NCBI GenBank assembly: GCA_027382625.1
Contig: JAJKFJ010021560.1
Coordinates: 1-64,000 of the forward strand
Direction: 5' to 3'
DNA from: Tetmemena sp. SeJ-2015
Lineage: Eukaryota > Ciliophora > Spirotrichea > Sporadotrichida > Oxytrichidae
Length of the DNA: 64,000 bases
The notes beneath the pieces are model-generated. The model did no database searches. It worked only from the letters and a program-made list of their open reading frames with translations, and was not told the DNA's origin. The translations under genes and the position numbers were made by a program. Shown one piece after another: positions 32,901 to 45,689 of the stretch (position 1 is its first letter; the number at the start of each line of letters is the position of its first letter).

Positions 32901-35900
32901 CAAAAATGAAAACGTCATCAACTCGCAGGTTAATGAGGTCAAGCCAAGTGACCACAGAAAATTGGCGATTGGCAAATCGCAAATAGATTTTATGTATAGA
33001 TATGACTGAACAGATATAGATGATCAAACCTAAAGTTGAATACATAGATGCTGATAAATTCATAGTGGTTAATCTTCAATACTTAAAATTTCTCAAAGAC
33101 ATAGAGTTTTTAATTAAGTATAAATCAAGTAGAGTACCTTTGCCTCTCAGCTGACATGTTTTGGAGAGGATTTTTGGGTGATGTTCTTGAACCTCATGAG
33201 TAAATAAACTTAGGATAGAAGCTCTCGACCACTCTAAAATCGATATATGAAAAGTTCATTGAGATAGAAGACTCCTTCGCTTAAAAGGACCCCAAGCTAT
33301 ACTTTTGGTTTGGCATAATTTAGCTTAAAATTGTGAACGACTAGAAAGCTTACAACCTCTTTATCTAGAAGATGCAGGAAATCCAACAGCTTAAATCATT
33401 TTTGTTTTAGAGGTCTATTTAAAGGCAAGCGACTGCGAAATCTTTCGACCATGAATCAGGGTTTCTAATCGCAGATGCCACAGTTGAGCAACAAGGAAAT
33501 ATTTTGTTGATGAATAAGTCATTGATTAAGATCTTGAAATAAAATGAAGGGCAAATAAGTCGCATGAATCTCTTTTTATTATAGAATATTTATAGAATAT
33601 AGTAGACATAATGCCATCTGCAATTGCTGAAATGTTTATTTTGAAAACCATAAATCATTCACATCAGAATATAACAAGAGTGGAGAGTCGAGACTGCTCA
33701 ACCGAAGAAGAGCTTTATTCATTAAAGATTCAAATTCATGCCTGATTCCAATGAGCTTTCTAGTACAGTTCCACTACTCCTATCAATACGGCTACTGCTT
33801 TGTTTGCTTGATAGATGTGAACAACAAGTTGAAGCCTTTTAGTGACAATATCACTTACAGCAAAAATGAGTTAGCTTTTCTTAGCTTTCAAAAATATAAA
33901 TTAAACTTTGACTGCAATACCGGGATTTATCAAATAATTTATCTTTAAATGTTTTGAAAGATTATCTTTGAGTCTTCTCAAGGATTCGCCTCTTTATTAG
34001 GACTTGAAGGGGATTTGTTTAATTGATTCATTTATTTTAAGATCAATAGACAGCAGTATATAACATAAGAGATTTAAAATGCTTAAATAAAACAGTTTCA
34101 AATAAACAATATATTTTATACTTTATTCCCGAGGAATAGAAATTATTTGTGAAAATTGTTTTCTAGAACTAAATAAATTAAATTATTTAAAGTATCTTTT
34201 CAATCTTGTGAGAAAAAAATATTTTAAATCAATTTATTTTTTTATTTGTGCTTTTATCATTTGTAATATATTTATTTTAAATTAAGAAATTAAATTTTCA
34301 AGATAAAATTAACTTTTGATAAATTAAGTAAACAGAGATTTCTGACGTTTAATAATTTCTTCATCATTCACAGTAATTCTAAAAAGTGATGTTTCAATTA
34401 TAGAGGAGAAGTTAAAATTGAGTTATAAGCAATATAGATGGTGGAATAATTGAAATAGAAGTTAGACAGATCAGATTAATGTATTATAAAATAAAACTGA
34501 GCTGAGTTCTAAATATTCTTAAATTTTAAAAATCCAATTTTACGTTTCTCTAGAGATTTACAACTTGAATCTAGAAATTAATTTTATCAGATTGAATGTT
34601 TTAGCTTCTTTTTTAGTCTTTTACCTTCATGAATTCATATTTATTTTAAAGCACAAACTATATTAAAAAAATCACAATATATCTTTAATAAATAAAGAGA
34701 TCGTTGTTTGTCAATCGATGATATAATTGACTAATTGAACTACAACCAAAGAAAATCATTACAAAACTTAGTTATAAATTAAAATTTGACCTGCTAGAAA
34801 ATGTTCATGCTAACTAAAAGAACATAATGGAGGGTTATATTTAGCAATTTTGTTAATTTTATTACTTCAGAATGAATTTAGAAGACTTCTATGATGATCT
34901 TGACTATATTGCAAATAAATGATAACATTAAAGCTTAATGAAGCTTTAAACTTATTGAATAGGACAGCTTTTGAGCAAGCCAGGGCGATGAAGAGGCTTC
35001 ACAAACTAGCTATATATGTGGAAGAGTATGGTTGCTAAAGAATACAAATTGGATTCATGGTAATATCTATTGGAGACAAGCAATACATAGATTAAGGAGA
35101 GAGATTGGAAAATAACAGCTATGAGTTTTATTCTCCTTCATAGATGAAGTCTATTTCAGACGACAACTAGTTCTTCCAGTACTAAGGAATTCAATTTATC
35201 TTTAATTGAAGAGATGTTTGAACTGCCAGAGTAATTAGATTAAAACAAAGAAGAAGAGGATAACCTATCAAGTTTAATTATTTAGTTATGATGGATCTTC
35301 AGGATCAGGCTCATAATAATTAAAAAATAAAATTAATGAATAATCTAGCGGTGACACTTATGCCTTTAACATAAAGTCATTTCATTAATTCTACCAACAA
35401 AAAACTCCAAGAATCCTGAAGCTTGTCATATAATTGAGATCTCTCATGCTCATAGTGTCTTTCATAATCGCTACTATAAACTTGGCGTTAAATATCTCCA
35501 TTTAATATTTTGATCAGTAGTTCCCAAAGTCAAGCGTTGGACATTCAGATGGTGAAAGCATCTTATGACAGAGTGAGTAACACTGTTAACTTGCGTATGA
35601 TAGTTAGAGTGATGTCAAATATAGCTCAGGGCTATGAGCCTACTCAAAGTGAAGTGCTTCCTGATAGATTTTAAATTACTTTACAATTTTATTTTATTCA
35701 GCAACTATAAATCCTGGCTTGGAATAAAGTTAGAGCAAATTTAAGACACAAAGTACTACATGGATAATTTTTTAATTATTTTCTTAAATTCAGGCTACAC
35801 TTACAGCAAAGCTTTTCAGCAATTCAAGGATGAGGCTGCAGTTCCACTAGTCTATTTGAGCGATAAAAATACAATCTATGTGGAAAATGCAACTACAAGT

Positions 35901-38900
35901 GTGGCACAGAACTTAATATAGAGCAGAATTTAATGAAAAAAAGGAAGTTTGTTGAGAAAAAAAAGACATTGAGCCCTTGATTTAATTATTACACTCCACC
36001 AAATATAGAATTAATTTTGGTACGACTTTACATTAGGATTTGAATGGAGGATGGCCACTCAGCAAATTCTTATAATTATTTCGAGTATTTTTGCCCCCTG
36101 TCGGATTGCTGACTGACTGATGGAATTCGGGTCCTCCGAGGTGACTGCCGATTTCTGACATTTGTTTTATTATGTTTCTAGTTAATCATATCTGATTCCA
36201 GGAGACTGCTTTATGCACTTCGCTATATGTTATCAAATTCATTAAATTGAATTGCGAATGATATAAATTTGGAATTAATGAGATTCGAACCCGGAATCAA
36301 TTCAAATAAGTTACCATCTGTTCGGCAGGACCACTCTGCCCACTACGTTCAAAACTTCATTTTATAGTTCTTAACCCCGCTCTTTATATATAAAATTCTT
36401 ACCTATAATTAGCAAATTCACTCAAATAAGTAATTTTACAATAGACCAGTTTAGGAGCAAGCTTAAAGTATTCTCGCTCTCTGCTTTTCAAATTTTACAA
36501 TCTAATAAAAATATTTACAAAAGATAAACTAAAGATTTATAAAATAGTGTCAAATCATTTATAAATTATCTCATCTTTGTTATTAGAAATATTAAGATTA
36601 TTTTTGATCACAAATATAGTGAATTGTCTAATTTAATTCTTCAAATGATACATTTATACACTAGTAAAATAACAATAATTAAAATTAATATATATTTATA
36701 ACAGACTATTACATTTGTAAACAATTACAATTTATAAAATGTTTAATGGGTATGTAATAAAGCTCTTGTCTCAATGTAGGAATGAACCATTTCAGCCTCC
36801 AACAGTAAAATCTAGCAATCACTCATTCTTAATGTAATTTCAATATTCACGATAGTCTTCATTACTCTAATCATTTCCCCTATCGTCAGTAAAACTGAGG
36901 AAAGAAAGTTCTTGGCACTTCAATTTAATATTTGGAAAAAAAATGTTTGTTTTGATAATTCTTTATCAAGCTGCCCAAGCAAATGATACAAGAGTTTTAA
37001 CGCAAATGTCTAACTTGCTTGCAGTTAATTAGGGTGTTTCATATTTTATGCGATTACATCTTTAATTTGTTATTAATTAGTAATTGATAGCACTTTAAAA
37101 GTATAGTAGTCTAGATAAATTGATACAGAATCACTAATGCACTAATAAATTAGATTACAGAATTAAGAGGAAGAAATTAGGGTATTGATGAGAAGTCTAA
37201 TATTTAGATAAATTATAGGTTAAAGAAATTTAGTAAAACTTTATATTTGAATAAAGAAATTAATTTTGCATTTTAGAATAAATTAATCCAAACAAAGTCT
37301 TATTATTTCTGAAAAATTCTAAATGCTGCTTAAATCAATTAGATGATTTAGATAATCAAGTTATTAGATTCTCTGAGAATTATTCTAACTTATTCTATTT
37401 ATAAAGAGAGAAATGAGACTCACTCATCTAAATTATTCTATATATTAATATTTATTTATAAAATTAAGTAACTTATTTTCTAGATCATTAAATCCTTTAA
37501 ATTAAATTTTAATTGTTAATTTAATTTTCAAAATATAAATTATACACCTATAAAATGTAATCTAAAAATATAAATGTATAATGTAAATAATTATAAATGT
37601 ACGACAATTCATCTAGGCAATCAGACAGAAACAACTTCCTACTTCAGCCACCAATTAAATATAATACTTAAATTGGCAAAGAAATATAAAATGAGAGAAG
37701 TATCAAGAAAACTAACACATTATTATATTTAATTCTCTAAGCCAGATGTCAGAAAACAATTATCCTCCTAGCATTCAATTTACTTTATTTTAAACAAGAG
37801 AGATCTTTCAGAAATAATTATAAAATATTAATTTAGCATATTTAGAATTTAAATGGGGGTATTTAAAAATAACGAGCTCTTTCTTAATGGTATGTTAATG
37901 AAACCATTTCAGCCTCCAACAGTAAAATCTAGCAATCGCTCATTCTTAATGTAATTTCAATATTCACGATAGTCTTCATCACTCTAATCATTTCCCCCAT
38001 CGTCAGCAAAACTGAGGAAAGAAAGTTCTTGGCACTTCAATTTAATATTTGGAAAAGAAAATGTTTGTTTTGATAATTCTTTATCAAGCTGCCCAAGCAA
38101 ATGATACAAGAGTTTTAACGCAAATGTCTAACTTGCTTACAGTTAATTAGGGTGTTTCATATTTTATGCGATTACATCTTTAATTTATTATTAATTAGTA
38201 AATTTGATAGCAACCCTCTAAAAGTTATAGTAAGGTCTGAGATAAATTAGATAGCAGAACATAAATAATCTAAATAGAAGTTAGGATTACAGAATTTAAG
38301 AGGAAGAAATCTCAGGGGATTAGATCCAGAATCAAATTTAAGATAAGATTATAAGATTAAATTAAATTTAGTAAAATCTTTTATTTTCCTTGGAAGAAAG
38401 AAAATAGCTTATTTTAGATTTTTAGAATAAAATTAATCCAAAAACTTTGTCTGAAAAATTCTAAATGCTGCTTTAAATCGATTTAAAATTGAGATGTTTA
38501 GATAACTCAATGTTATAAGATTCTCTGAGAATTAATTCATTTTAAGGAACTTATTCTAATTATATAATAGAGAGAGAAAGAGAGAGAGAGAAAGAGTAAA
38601 CTTTTTCTTTTCTATCTTAAATCATTTAATTATATAAAAGTTTAAACTCTGAGATTATTTTTTCCTACAAAAGTAATAAATTAACAACTATTTAAATTAA
38701 TAACTTAATTAAAGAATAGTAAATATGACCTATCAATGTTTATCTAAAAATAATTTATATTTTTTAATGTACGACATGACTTCCCATGCTGCAGCGATAA
38801 TCCATCGGCCAGAAGACAACTCCCTACTTCAGCCACCAATTAAATATAATATCTTAAATTGGCAAAGAAATATAAAATGAGAGAAGTATCAAGAAAACTA

Positions 38901-41900
38901 ACACATTCATTATATTTAATTCTCTAAGCCAGATGTCAGAAAACAATTATCCTCCTAGCATTCAATTTACTTTATTTTAAACAAAGAGAGAGATCTTTTC
39001 AGAAATAATTATAAAATATTAATTTAGCATATTTAGAATTTAAAATGCCTATTTAAAAAATTACAAGACTATTTTTTATATTGATATTTTAAAACTTATT
39101 TCAAGCTATCATAGGTTTTTATTTAATATAAATGAAATGGTCTCTCTATTTAATTTCCTTTAAAGAGTTAAAAGCATCTTTTAATTTTGTAAAAGCTTTC
39201 AAAATGATTGTGTAAATTAAAAATGAGAGTATTAAAATATTCTTGCCAAATAATTTAAAAAAAACTTTGAAAATTTTAAAAACTAACATTATAGAATTTT
39301 AAATTAAAGCTAATTATGTGCATTAAAGGAGAATAACTGTGAGTTCTAGTTTCCACATAAGGAATCCTAAATTTGACTACTCCTTCAATCAAAATGGAGA
39401 ACCCTAAAAGAGTAAATTTAAAGACCAAAACGAATACCCAATAATTGAATATTTTATTTAGAAAGTAACTCTATTAAGAATCTAAATATATTGTCCATAA
39501 ATAACAGCAGTCATCCTTACCCCAGATCCTACGTCCTAAACCTTAAAGATGAAAATTCAATCAGTAATGGCAATATTAACTCAGTTACTCAATTTATAAT
39601 TTATATTTTTGCTCTTCAAAAACAAATCCTTCAAGATGATCATCTTTTTTATATAAATTTAAAATTATATTCCGTAAAATCTTCTTAAAGAATTCTATTT
39701 TAAAAATAAAATATTTGCAAAAATGGAATTGATGGTAGTCTTATTATAATATTTCATAGAATTTGAATTTAACTGGCAAAAATGATTTAATCTAAATTAT
39801 AAAATATCACTTTAATTTATTATAATTTATAAAATATTTTTATATTGTTAAAATACAATTTTAAATATGATGCAGAGTCATTAAATATGCTTATGTTATT
39901 TTTTATTAATTTTTTTTAAGTCCTCTAGTCTTCCCTCATTTAAGATTAACAATAAAGAAAACATTTAAAACGATGCAACTAAAAAGTTAGAGAAAGAATC
40001 CTTCAACTTAAATTTTATTCACGATGAAAAAAAGAGCCTTTATTTTATCCTTAAAGATATTTTTTACTTTTAAAAATCAATAAAAAAGAGCTTTATTATT
40101 TATAATTTAAATAAAATAATGAAACAAATAATTAAAACATTTCAATTTGAATTAAACTATAAGACTATGATATCAGTAGCAGCAACCTAGCATGAAGAAT
40201 AGAAAAACCTTATAATACTTTATTTTTCTTATTTATAAATTTAAATGAATTAAAAAAATATACATATTAGATGAAATAATTTTAAATTAAAACATTTAAG
40301 AAGTATTAATAAGTTGAATAGAATTATTTGCCAATAATATATCTAACGTTGCATTTTTGCATGATGATTTCTCAATTGAAATCCTAAAAGTTATAATTTG
40401 GCTTTCAGTTTTTATACTTTCCTTCCTTGTGTTCAAATAATTTGTTTAAAAAGGTATATTTGTGAAGCCAATTTCTGTATAAGAATTCTAAGATTTACTT
40501 AAATTAATTTAAACCCTAAAATACTCATGATGTATTCGAGTATCCAAGTTTAACTCAATCTAATGCTCTATTAAAACTTTTAAGTTTAATGTAATCTTTA
40601 AGCTCAGTTATCCAATTTTCATAATTTATTTTTTAAAAAAAACAAAAACATATTGTTTAAACTTCATTTAATGAAGTTAATCACTTAATTCAATAAAATG
40701 AATCACTAAAATTGTTTTGCTATTAATTGCTTAATTTAATTCAATTTTGCTCTTTAAAAATTTATATCTTTAATTATTATTTTAAATAATTAATCAATAA
40801 AACCTAAATAAGAAGAAAGCAGAGCAGCCTAAAGCTAATAAAGAATTAGATACTCATGAGCAGCATATCATAAAAACTCAATAAGATGATAAACTTTTAC
40901 TTATTATGAAATTTTAAAGGAATAAAAGTACTCAATTAATTAAATAGCAAGCCTTTTTTAATACAGTTTATTTATTTAACCTTCAAATATAAATAAACCT
41001 ATTTTTAATAACAAAAAATTCTAGTCCTCAAATTTCAACTTATTTGTAACATTTTCACAAGTAAAATTTAGATTTTTTAAATATAAGGAAAATTGCTTTC
41101 AAATAGAAGCTTAGAATCTTATTCATTGTCTTATTTGCTGCATTGGTATTTTATAAATTACTCCTATTAAATTTTAGATCATCTAAATTATTTAATAATT
41201 TAATAACACGCTTAAGTTTTTTTAATTGAATTATTTCTAATATAAAAGAGCAAATGTAAAATAAAATTTTGTTGGTTAATATAGCTTAAGAAAATTAATT
41301 AGATTAGGTATTCGTTTAGAACTTCTTGATTACTTTTATTCTGCAACGGAATATGTTTTCATAAGTGGAAGATTCTCTGACTGATTTGCAGTATGTGTTT
41401 TATAAAGAGACTTGCTATGAAGATATGATGATATTTCTGAGAGGAGACGTGGCCTAGAACACAACTCTGAATCTGAGTATTCATGAGCACTTCAGGGCTT
41501 CAGAATACCTTCTCAATTTGTGTTAAGACTTAGAGAGTAAATACAACAATATGCGTAATAAGGGGGTATATGCTAGTTTAAATAAGAAATATATGGAAAT
41601 TATTTTCACATTTATAAAATGGTACATAAATACAAATTATAAATTAAATCCTTTTACAAATTTGCGATCACCTTGTGCTCAGAGATAACTTTTTTAGTTA
41701 CTTATTTATAAAAGTTAGAATAATTTTATATAAATGTTTATAAAGAAATTAGATAAAAGGAAAGTAGTTAAAGCTTTCCTCATAAACATATATAGAGCTA
41801 GAAAATATAAAATTGTCTTTAAAAGCAATATTATAATGAATTATTATGTCCAATAACTGAACATGAAATAAACTATAAGCTTCATTATTCGTAACAGAAA

Positions 41901-43174
41901 ATTAAAAAATTTTAATTTTATGTTTAACCTCCCGTAAAAGTCTACCAGTGTACTTATAAGATGCAATTAAATATTTTTTGGCAAAAGGAGCGATTGATTT
42001 TATGGAGTCAGAAAACTTCTGTGATTTCTATAAGGATTTGACAGATATAATATCGAAGTATTTATACGCTGAATGCAGACGTATAAATTCAAATATTCTA
42101 AGCAAGGGAATTACTTCAGTCAATGCTTTTCTTTACAAATATAATTAATTTTGAATTTAATAAAAGAATTTACAAGCAAGCAATTCAGTATAAATTATCT
42201 CTCGATACTCACTGGAAGCTGAAGAATGCCACTTTAGATTACCTCAAATCAATGCTTATTGCCAAATTAATTATTCATATTGTACAAATAATTTATAATA
42301 TTTAATAAGAACATTTTTTCCTAGTGTAGGGAAACTTATTCCAAAAAAATACAAATATATTTTATTTAGAGTAATCAAATTGTGTTTTTAAAAAAAAATT
42401 GTATAAAAGAAATGGTCCTTTTTATAAAGAGATTTCTTAAAATACCCATTTAAATATTTCAATAAATGAAATTCTATTACAAAGTGGCCTTAGTATTAAA
42501 ATAATAGGATTAGCTGTGTCAAGAATAATTATTTTTTTTCCTAGCCTTTTTATATTTTTAGAATATTAAAAACAATCAATTAAGTATAATTTTAATTTAT
42601 GGATGCAGACACTGCAATGGTAAACTCAATCGACATGAAAATGATAGTGATGGCTGATCCATTTAGCTATTTAAAAAGTGCCTGCGTTGATAGCGTAATA
42701 AGCTACTTCAAGAAATAGAAAGACCTCAGTATTATCATATTCTCAATTTTTGTGGTTCTTCTGAGTATATCTACACTTTACTTTTTGCTTACTTAAAAAT
42801 ATCTTTTTATTATTAGCAAAAATTAAATTTATAAGTTTATAAAAATATAAATTTATATTCTTTGACTGACAATACAAATAAAAGGATTAATTTATTATGA
42901 ACATAAACTATTAGCAGCACAAAGAAGTTATTAATAAGATAAATCAGAACCTGCACTTTATAAATTCATTACCTTAAAATATTAAATTTTTACTAGCATA
43001 CAAGATTAATCATTTTATTTTTAAATTTATTAAGTAACCTTATTAATTATGCTGGTGACTGTAAAATCATTCAGAAGAAGCATGTGGAACACCAATCTCA
43101 TGCTAAAGATCATTCCCTAGGATTCATTATCATAAGAGGACGCAGACCTCATTAAAAGTTTCTTTGTCAGTTGA
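29945..43174 (+). CDS. TmcB-like (tiny macrocysts) multipass membrane protein with PAS domain, copy 1, split into many segments
   Basis: Coding blocks in order: membrane segments with CWSEPNNNLQYLEFF (30.2 kb) and YAHEGSYFVLTIIFV (30.6 kb); the Cys block EGCDQIDCICEHFDEFCSIF (31.1 kb); TPR-like YHKNPHSQFVERAYNYF (32.6 kb) and DPKLYFWFGIIQLKIVND (33.3 kb); a PAS-like block FDHESGFLIADATVEQQGN (33.5 kb) with LVQFHYSYQYGYCFVCLIDV (33.8 kb). Then come membrane segments (35.4 kb), KTEERKFLALQF (36.9 kb), LTFILQRNMFSQ-type helices (41.3 kb, TFILQRNMFSQVEDSLTDLQ), and a C-terminal SMWNTNLMLKIIPQDSL ending at TGA 43172-43174. The order equals that of copy 2. The family is large in ciliates and includes Dictyostelium TmcB. 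Spacing of hundreds of AT-rich bases between blocks is far beyond introns in this window and fits IESs. Function unknown; a membrane sensor is an inference. Confidence 0.6.
36030..36350 (-). mobile_element. tRNA-derived (SINE-like) element or tRNA relic
   Basis: On the minus strand 36350-36275 has a D-arm-like hairpin GGCAG/CTGCC around AGTGGTC (36324-36340), a following stem CAGAT/ATTTG, and a perfect B-box-like GGGTTCGAATCTC (36280-36292). The T stem pairs poorly and no standard 7-base anticodon loop forms, so a functional tRNA is unlikely. Downstream on the same strand about 240 bases are GC-richer than the surroundings, as expected for a SINE body. It lies in the spacer of the first TmcB-like gene. 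Confidence 0.45.
36738..37855. repeat. Tandem duplication unit A within TmcB-like copy 1
   Basis: Closely matches unit B (37852-39053), including the coding block IFTIVFITLIISPIVSKTEE, the spacer, and the block around MYDNSSRQSDRNNF. The join between units is the motif TTTAGAATTTAAATGGG. Differences are mainly short indels in the AT-rich spacer. Confidence 0.85.
37852..39053. repeat. Tandem duplication unit B within TmcB-like copy 1
   Basis: Second copy of unit A, about 85 bases longer, with an inserted GA-rich run (38570-38596). The run TGG-A8-TG of unit A is TGG-AAAAGAAAA-TG in unit B, so the two copies have different downstream frames after that point. Confidence 0.85.
38570..38596. repeat. 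GA-rich simple repeat
   Basis: A run of GAGAGA interrupted by AAA, absent from the matching place in unit A. Confidence 0.8.
39054..41290. other. AT-rich spacer with two short coding-like blocks
   Basis: Mostly IES-like AT-rich DNA. Blocks at about 39340-39450 (SSSFHIRNPKFDYSFNQNGE) and 39480-39660 (INNSSHPYPRSYVLNLKDEN) are polar and fit the cytoplasmic region of TmcB-like copy 1; their frame and borders are unclear. Confidence 0.4.
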
Positions 43175-43309
43175 ATTAACGCACTTTAACCATTAATTTC
43201 ATAATTTAATATATGCTTTTCCTAATTTCTCAATCATAGGAACTAAGTTACGTTATTTTAATATAGAATTAGAGAAATAAATTGCCATATGTAAATAAGT
43301 TAAGAAGAC

Positions 43310-43520
43310 CCATGCTTAAAATCGCAACCTTCATAATATAAACAATTTAAAAATGCATAAACAAAATCCAAATCACATCCAAAAAACTCTGGATGCTTAA
43401 CTCACCAACAAATTCCCAAATAAGAAGCAGGATGCCTGATAAACCAATGACAACATTCGAAAGTAAAAATACAGTGAATAAACTAATCCAGCCGATCCTC
43501 TCAACAATCTCAAAAATCTT
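43310..43520 (-). other. Possible inverted membrane-segment coding block
   Basis: The minus strand reads ERIGWISLFTVFLLSNVVIG, then LSGILLLIWEFVGEL, a typical pair of transmembrane helices. The plus strand is also open but gives an unremarkable Ser/Ile/Thr-rich peptide. If real it is an inverted (scrambled) MDS or a separate minus-strand gene. Confidence 0.3.
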
Positions 43521-43920
43521 AAAAAATTAAGCCAAAACTTTTATTTCATAAATTTAATATAAATTTTATTAATATTTTTCTTTAATTTACCTTTAAAAAA
43601 TACACGTAAATCGCTTTTCTAAAGGTATTTTTTATATTTAAATATATTTATCGAAGAAAATCACTTCCATTCTTTTATTATGCTATTTTTAAACTTAATT
43701 GACTATAAATTGGTAGATATTTTTTATTGTTTTACCTATTCCTTCTAATTAAGACTGTAGAGACATCTTATATATCTAAATAAATATCAAAAAAAGAAGA
43801 AAGAAATCACAACTGATCAAGCTGAAAGGAAATAGAAGAATATTATATGAGGAATAGAAATTTAATATATACAAATTTTTTTATAAAAAGAGATTTTAAC
43901 AAATCCTACAATATTTCATT

Positions 43921-44330
43921 ATGAGGTTTGCATTTGTAAATAGGATTTTGAATAATACAATTTATAATTAATAAAACTAAGAGAGTATAGAGAAGACAGA
44001 CGCCGAAAATGGCGATGAGGGAGTAAAAAGGACTAAGAAATCATTGAGGTCTGGTTAGTTAATGGTTGCAAGTGAATTCAAATCCTTCAACATTCTCTCC
44101 CCTAAGATTGTGGGCAAGCTGAGCTGGAAAGTTATAAATGCAGTTAGTCGCTACATGACTCTTTTTTTATTCTCTGCGCATTATATTCCTTTTTACCTTT
44201 CTCGAGGGATTCACAGCTTTAACTCTAGTTACTTTTAAAAAATTCTGTTTTACTTTGCTTTAGCAGAGACTATTCCTAAAACTATTTATTTATATAAGAG
44301 ACATATGTTTGCTTTATGTATCTAACATAA
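43921..44330 (+). CDS. Coding block, unrecognised
   Basis: ATG 43921 opens MRFAFVNRILNNTIYNQQNQ and continues in one frame with the basic segment EGVKRTKKSLRSGQLMVASE, SFNILSPKIVGKLSWKVINA, and a hydrophobic part VSRYMTLFLFSAHYIPFYLS, to about 44330, after which composition turns AT-rich although TGA appears only near 44727. The less AT-rich centre supports coding. It lies between TmcB-like copies 1 and 2 but matches no block of the other copies that I can see, so it may be a separate gene, or a copy 2 N-terminus not conserved elsewhere. Confidence 0.35.
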
Positions 44331-45689
44331 AATAAAATTAATAATAAAGGACATAACGAGAACTACCTAAGAAAAGCCCGATGGTATAATGCCATTCATA
44401 ATTTTATATTATTTACTATATTTTAAAGAAATATATAATTGTGATATAATTGATTAAATAAAAAATAACATGAATACAACTTGCTTTTTATTGATTTTAT
44501 ATTTAGAATAAAATAGCAAATAGCAAATCAAACTCATCATTTAATTTTATTTTTATGAATAACTAAAAACCAAAATATAAGTTTTTGTGTAAGAATTTTT
44601 GCATTTATTATTCATTTTATAGAAATTTTATTATAATAAAATTTAATTCGGTTTCAAATTCTTGCAATAAATAGACAACTTCCTTGACGATTATGTTTAT
44701 ATTTTATGGACAAAACGATATTGAGTAAACTAAAACATCAGTTTAATTGCTTAATAAATCTTTTAATCCCCTTTTTAAATATAATAATTTTATGATTTCA
44801 GAATTATTGGTATTTATTGTCAATACTTTATATTTTATTTTTAGAATATGTGTATAATTCAATAATATTTATATCTAAAATTATCAGTTTTGATTTCATC
44901 ACTAGTCATATTTGGTTTATTTTATATTAAAATTTATATCTAATTTTATAAATTACTTAATTTCTTGAAAAAGTTTTATCAAAAGATTGGCGAGAATTGC
45001 ATTAATTTGAGGAATTGAAAGATCAAATATAAATTAAATTAAAAGATCTTTAAATGATCATAAATTATTTTATAAAATTTGAAGCTATTCAGAAGCTACT
45101 TAATTATTATATAAAATAGATGAACCTTGAAATTTCAATTGAATTTTATTTCTAATTAATTTTATATTACTTATTTGGGGCTTTATAAATTTATAATGGT
45201 TTCCAGGCTTTATTCTTTACCACATTTATCTATCTTCTCGTTAAAGAAAAAAGAGCTCTTGAGACATTTTAAAATATTCTCATTTAAATATCAGTTAATT
45301 TACAAATGATTAAATTTATTTTGAAATTATTTTTTGCGAAAATAACTAAAGGAAATTAAAAAAGTAAGTATAGTTTACAAAAAAATTAAAATCTAATGTT
45401 AAAATAGCACAATATACTTTTCTGCCTCGACCTATTGCATATATCTTAAATTTATATCCTTTAAATCTTTACGATTTTAGTTAGGACCACTCTATAAAAA
45501 AGAATAGAAGCTTTTAAAATGTTTTGCAATTTATTGCTATAAGAAAATTATGTAAAAATTTTGATTACAAAATAAAATTGGCTACATATATATTTTTTAT
45601 TTTATAATCTACAATAAATAGAATATAAATAATTTTATTATCATTTAAATCTTAATATTTTATTATAATTAAAAAAAGAATAACTAATT
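44331..45689. other. AT-rich spacer
   Basis: No coding block or RNA gene recognised. Confidence 0.5.
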
